Shown one piece after another: positions 60,538 through 64,000 of a DNA stretch of 64,000 nt (within the stretch, counting starts at the first letter, position 1; every line of letters starts with the position of its first letter). This stretch comes from Ruegeria lacuscaerulensis (GTDB lineage: Bacteria; Pseudomonadota; Alphaproteobacteria; Rhodobacterales; Rhodobacteraceae): contig NZ_WPZL01000007.1 in NCBI RefSeq assembly GCF_013031245.1, positions 1-64,000 on the forward strand, given 5' to 3'. Under the pieces are notes generated by a model that saw only the letters and a list, made by a program, of their open reading frames with translations, was not told where the DNA came from and made no database searches. The translations under genes and the position numbers were made by a program.

Positions 60538-62754
60538 ATGAGTCTTGCAGGAAAACTGGCACAGGAACGGCGCGCGCGGCTGGCGGCTGAGCGACTCTTG
60601 GATATGAAACAGGCTGAACTGTCCGCGGCCAACCGCAAGCTGGGTTTGCACGCGATGGCGCTGACCAAGCGCATTGGTGAAACGCAGGCCGAGGTGGAAA
60701 CGGTTCGGGATGAGAATGAAAAGGTCAAATCCGACCTGACGCTGGCAAATGCCAAGATCGAAGTGGCCGAACGCCGGTTGTGGCATTCGATACAAACCAT
60801 TCAGGACGGGTTCGCTTTCTTTGACGATCAAAGCCGGCTGATCGGCGCCAACGCGGCCTATCTCAGCGTATTCGACGGGGTCGAAGACGTCGCTCCGGGA
60901 ATCACTTATTCCCGCATACTCGAGATTCTGACGTCAGAAGGCCTGGTGGACATCGGGTCGGACTCCGCAGCTGATTGGCAGGCCAGAATGCTGACGCGAT
61001 GGGCGCAACCGCACCCGGAACCAGTTGTGATAAAATTGTGGAATGGTCATTATTTCAAGCTGATCGACCAACGCGGCAACGGGGGCGATGTGGTCAGTCT
61101 GGGCCTGAACATCACTGCATCAGTTCGTCATGAGGCCGAGCTGAAGGCCGCTCGCGAACGGGCGGAGGCTGCGAACCGCGCTAAATCGGCTTTTCTGGCC
61201 AATATGAGCCACGAGATCAGAACCCCGATGAACGGTATCGTCGGGATGACCGAATTGATGTCGGAAACGCCGCTGGATGAGGAACAAAGGCTCTATCTCA
61301 ATACAATCCGCAATTCAGGTGAGGCACTTCTGGTGATCATCAATGACGTGCTGGACTATTCCAAGATCGAGGCAGACAAGCTGATCCTTCACCCTGAACA
61401 GTTCGATTTCGAACGCTGCATTCTGGAAGTGGCGATGCTGTTGCAGCCCAGTGTCCGCGACAAGGGGCTGTCCTTGCTGGTCGATTATGACCTGTTCCTG
61501 CCGACGCTGTTTGTGGGCGACCCTGGTCGCGTCCGGCAGGTTCTGACCAATCTGGTGGGCAACGCGGTCAAGTTCACGTCCGAGGGCCATGTTCTGATCC
61601 GCGTAACCGGCGTGCCAAACCCTGACGCCAATATCTGCGACATTCACGTGGCAATCGAAGATACGGGCATCGGCATCGAAGCAGATAAGATCCGCCACAT
61701 CTTTGGGGAATTCAATCAGGTCGAGGACGAGCGCAACCGTCAGTTCGAAGGAACTGGTCTGGGTCTGGCCATCACCAAGCGGCTAATAGCTCTGATGGGC
61801 GGGTCGGTCTGGGTCGAAAGCGAATTCGGACAGGGCTCCTGTTTCGGATTCCGCATCACACTGCCCACTGTCGAAGGCCCGCAACCCACGCCGCCCGATC
61901 TGGCCGACTGTCCACGTCACGTGGTTGTGGTTGAGGATCTGGCCGTCAATCGCGCCATATTGTCGAAACAGCTGGGGCGGCTGGGATCGCAGGTCACGGT
62001 CTGCGCGTCCGGTGGAGAGGCGTTGGCAGTAGTGGATGACAGTGTGGACCTGCTACTTTGTGATCACGACCTGCCAGATATGGATGGGTTGGAACTGGCG
62101 ACAACGCTGAAAGACCGGGGTTGGGCGGACCTGCCCGTAGTTGTCATGTCAGCCAACCCCGGCGTCATTCACGCCAACCCGGCCCGCCACCTGATCGAGG
62201 GGGTTTTGCAAAAGCCCATACCCCGGGCCGAGCTGTATTCCCGTCTGATGGCCCTTGGTCGAACACCGCAGGAGCAGGATACAATCGCCGTGAGGGCAGG
62301 TGAACAGCACCAGGAACCGGACAAGACGGGAAAAAACCAGCGGCTCATGCGGGTCCTGGCTGCCGAGGATAACAGAACCAATCAGCTGATCTTGGAAAAG
62401 ATGGTCAAGGATCTGAACATTGAACTTCGGTTTGCGGGCAACGGGATCGAGGCTGTGCAGGAACATCGGGATTTCGACCCGGATTTGATTTTCATGGATA
62501 TCTCAATGCCCAATATGGATGGAAAGCAAGCCACGGCGGAAATCCGGCGGCGTGAGATCGGGACCAAGCGTCACGTGCCAATCGTCGCCTTAACGGCCCA
62601 TGCAATGGTAGGGGATGATCAGGGCATTCTGTCCGCCGGACTGGATCATTACCTGACCAAGCCGCTGCAAAAAATGAAAATCCACCAGATGATCCTGGAT
62701 AACCAACCCGAAGAGGCCTTGTCTGTCATTGCTGAAGACGCTGAGCCAGACTAG
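60538..62754 (+). CDS. Soluble hybrid sensor histidine kinase with two receivers
   Basis: A 738-residue protein without membrane segments. A coiled coil (1-85) leads to a PAS-like domain (SIQTIQDGFAFFDDQSRLIGANAAYLSVF). The kinase core has H225 in NMSHEIRTPMNGI, and the ATPase boxes NLVGNAVKFT, EDTGIGIE, GTGLGLAITKRL. Two receivers follow, with acceptor D509 in LLLCDHDLPDMDG and D654 in IFMDISMPNMDGK. The layout suits a phosphorelay. No partner regulator or HPt is adjacent; a VOC gene follows 9 nt later. The signal is unknown. Confidence 0.93.
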   Translation: MSLAGKLAQERRARLAAERLLDMKQAELSAANRKLGLHAMALTKRIGETQAEVETVRDENEKVKSDLTLANAKIEVAERRLWHSIQTIQDGFAFFDDQSRLIGANAAYLSVFDGVEDVAPGITYSRILEILTSEGLVDIGSDSAADWQARMLTRWAQPHPEPVVIKLWNGHYFKLIDQRGNGGDVVSLGLNITASVRHEAELKAARERAEAANRAKSAFLANMSHEIRTPMNGIVGMTELMSETPLDEEQRLYLNTIRNSGEALLVIINDVLDYSKIEADKLILHPEQFDFERCILEVAMLLQPSVRDKGLSLLVDYDLFLPTLFVGDPGRVRQVLTNLVGNAVKFTSEGHVLIRVTGVPNPDANICDIHVAIEDTGIGIEADKIRHIFGEFNQVEDERNRQFEGTGLGLAITKRLIALMGGSVWVESEFGQGSCFGFRITLPTVEGPQPTPPDLADCPRHVVVVEDLAVNRAILSKQLGRLGSQVTVCASGGEALAVVDDSVDLLLCDHDLPDMDGLELATTLKDRGWADLPVVVMSANPGVIHANPARHLIEGVLQKPIPRAELYSRLMALGRTPQEQDTIAVRAGEQHQEPDKTGKNQRLMRVLAAEDNRTNQLILEKMVKDLNIELRFAGNGIEAVQEHRDFDPDLIFMDISMPNMDGKQATAEIRRREIGTKRHVPIVALTAHAMVGDDQGILSAGLDHYLTKPLQKMKIHQMILDNQPEEALSVIAEDAEPD

Positions 62755-62763
62755 GGTGAGCGC

Positions 62764-63225
62764 ATGTCAGAAGATCGTAGATTTCACCCTCGCGCGCTGG
62801 GCGAGATTGCCATTCGTTGCGCCGACATGGGGGCGATGGTGGAGTTCTATGAAAATGTAATTGGGTTGGAGCGTCTGTCCGGCGACCATAACAGCGCCAT
62901 TACCTTCTTTCGCATCGCCGAAGGGTTCGGCGGGCACACTCAGGTGCTGGCCCTGTTTCACCATTCGGCCGCCCCGCGGCCCGGGCTGCATCCTGCGGGT
63001 GCGGAAGCCCCCGCAACGGGGGCAGGGTCGTCGCTGCATCACATTGCGCTGTCCCTGCCATTCGCCGAACAGGCGGCTGTGATGCGGTGGTATGACAAAA
63101 TCGGCCAGCCATACCGCGTCGAACAATTCGGATGGATCGGGTGGCGCGGTATTTTCACCGAAGATCCCGAAGGGAACACGGTCGAATTGGTCGCCTTTGA
63201 CCCGTCGATGCTGGATCAGGCCTGA
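62764..63225 (+). CDS. VOC/glyoxalase superfamily protein
   Basis: A 153-residue vicinal-oxygen-chelate protein with two beta-alpha-beta-beta-beta modules: GEIAIRCADMGAMVEFYENVIGLERLSG and SLHHIALSLPFAEQAAVMRWYDKIG, with the metal-ligand-type ending IFTEDPEGNTVELVAFDP. The exact reaction is unknown. It lies 9 nt after the histidine kinase, probably co-transcribed, and its stop overlaps the convergent yaaA by 10 nt. Confidence 0.85.
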   Translation: MSEDRRFHPRALGEIAIRCADMGAMVEFYENVIGLERLSGDHNSAITFFRIAEGFGGHTQVLALFHHSAAPRPGLHPAGAEAPATGAGSSLHHIALSLPFAEQAAVMRWYDKIGQPYRVEQFGWIGWRGIFTEDPEGNTVELVAFDPSMLDQA

Positions 63226-63986
63226 TAGGGGCGCAGGAAAACAGGCTTGTTTTCTTCCGACAGGTCCGGGCGGTATTCATATCCGCCGGTGTCGAAATCC
63301 AGCAACCCGGCGGGATCGGTCAGGCGGTGCAGAATGATGTATCGCGCCATGGCTCCACGCGCTTTCTTGGCGAAAAAGCTGACGATCTTGGGCGTGCCGC
63401 CTTTGTCCTCCATGAATACCGGCGTGATGACCCGCAGTTTCAGCGCTTTAGGGTCTACCGCGCCGAAATATTCCTGACTGGCGCAGTTCACCAGAACATC
63501 TGACCCAATCGCTTCGCCCTGCGTGTTCAAAGTCTTGCTCAGCTGATCGCGCCAGTATTCATACAGGTTCTTGCCGCGCCGGGTTTTCAGCCTGCTGCCC
63601 ATTTCCAGTCGATACGCCTGAATCGCATCCAGCGGGCGCAGGATGCCGTAAAGGCCGGACAGGATGCGCAGATGATCCTGCGCCCATTCGATTTCTTCGT
63701 CGTCAAGCGAGGCGGCCTCGAGCCCCTGATAGGTGTCGCCTGCAAAGGCCAATGCTGCGGGGCGGGTCACATTCGCCGAGGGAGTATCCGAGAAGGCGCG
63801 AAAGCGGTCGCGGTTCAGGCGGGCCAGGTCGTCGCTCAGGTCCATCAGTTTTTTCAGATCGCCCAAGGTCAGGTTGCGGGCGGTTTTTGACAGGCGGATC
63901 GCGTCGTCCTGAAAATCCGGTTGCGTGACCTCGACGTCCCGCTGTGCCCAGTCCAGCCGCTTGGCCGGGGAAATCACTACCAGCAT
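63216..63986 (-). CDS. yaaA: Peroxide stress protein YaaA (DUF328)
   Basis: A 256-residue YaaA-family protein. Diagnostic blocks are MLVVISPAKRLDW at the N-terminus, FAGDTYQGLEAASL, HLRILSGLYGILRPLDAIQAYRLEMG and VNCASQEYFGAV followed by SFFAKKARGAMARYI. In Escherichia coli, YaaA lowers free iron during hydrogen peroxide stress. The gene is complete; the ATG lies 14 nt from the window end, so its promoter is outside. Confidence 0.94.
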   Translation of the reverse strand: MLVVISPAKRLDWAQRDVEVTQPDFQDDAIRLSKTARNLTLGDLKKLMDLSDDLARLNRDRFRAFSDTPSANVTRPAALAFAGDTYQGLEAASLDDEEIEWAQDHLRILSGLYGILRPLDAIQAYRLEMGSRLKTRRGKNLYEYWRDQLSKTLNTQGEAIGSDVLVNCASQEYFGAVDPKALKLRVITPVFMEDKGGTPKIVSFFAKKARGAMARYIILHRLTDPAGLLDFDTGGYEYRPDLSEENKPVFLRPYQA

Positions 63987-64000
63987 ATCCGCCCTCGTTT

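Noticed and set aside
1..64000. CRISPR array, prophage or complete insertion sequence
   Set aside because: No regularly spaced repeats, phage structural genes, integrase or transposase were found.

Overview
The window reads as a 64 kb chromosomal segment of an alphaproteobacterium of the Rhodobacteraceae/Roseobacter group, probably a marine Ruegeria-like organism. The evidence is the cytochrome bc1 operon petABC with the orphan regulators PetP/PetR nearby, an FMN-riboswitch-controlled type-II lumazine synthase, LexA boxes of the alphaproteobacterial form GTTC-N7-GTTC, glutathione-dependent formaldehyde dehydrogenase, and the high-GC codon usage. Genes are dense, often with 4-bp start/stop overlaps. 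Family calls come from reading the protein sequences; no database search was run.

Layout. 1-0.94 kb: gene-poor end with a disrupted AsmA-like gene. 1.2-3.5 kb: an SHMT-like PLP enzyme divergent from a GcvA-type LysR regulator. 3.5-7.5 kb: an isoprenoid operon (HDAC-like hydrolase, xseB, ispA, dxs). 7.6-9.8 kb: petP-petR divergent from ilvE. 10-15.3 kb: an AraC regulator with a SPW membrane protein and a candidate operator, a Cys-rich small protein, cobO, an EamA transporter, an HD hydrolase and aroC. 15.4-20.4 kb: riboswitch and ribH, a PaiB-like flavin protein, a cytochrome c and petABC. 20.5-23.3 kb: a SnoaL-like protein, mtaB, dapF and tRNA-Lys(UUU). 23.3-30 kb: a sparse accessory stretch behind the tRNA with a glycine-zipper lipoprotein, an orphan HigA-N-like antitoxin fragment, tiny membrane peptides and a type I secretion ABC/HlyD pair. 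30-33 kb: a translationally coupled ExbB-ExbD-ExbD-TonB operon.

33-38 kb: a five-gene overlapping operon (FAD amine oxidase, chalcone-isomerase-like protein, GPH/MFS carrier, two DUF3833 proteins) divergent from a short-chain dehydrogenase. Both sides carry a TGATCC-N18-TA motif resembling promoters of the singlet-oxygen sigma factor RpoE (RpoE-ChrR). 38-46 kb: imuB and dnaE2, each with a LexA box 16-17 bp before its start codon, separated by an I78-inhibitor lipoprotein, adhC, an EamA transporter and a truncated globin. imuA is not present, and DnaE2 appears to end before its OB-fold domain. 46-51.8 kb: DUF1203, an ABC-2-type ATPase, a zinc-finger protein, polA, DUF2798 and hydroxypyruvate isomerase. 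52-59.6 kb: DUF1285 divergent from a MoxR-DUF58-BatA/DUF4159-large membrane protein operon. 59.6-64 kb: an exported hydratase-like protein, a soluble hybrid histidine kinase, a VOC protein and yaaA.

Functional themes are respiration through the bc1 complex, stress defence (SOS mutagenesis, a putative singlet-oxygen regulon, YaaA, formaldehyde detoxification, globin) and envelope energisation or secretion (TonB system, type I exporter). The least explained parts are the tRNA-Lys-adjacent stretch, the putative RpoE divergon and the split, shortened SOS mutasome.
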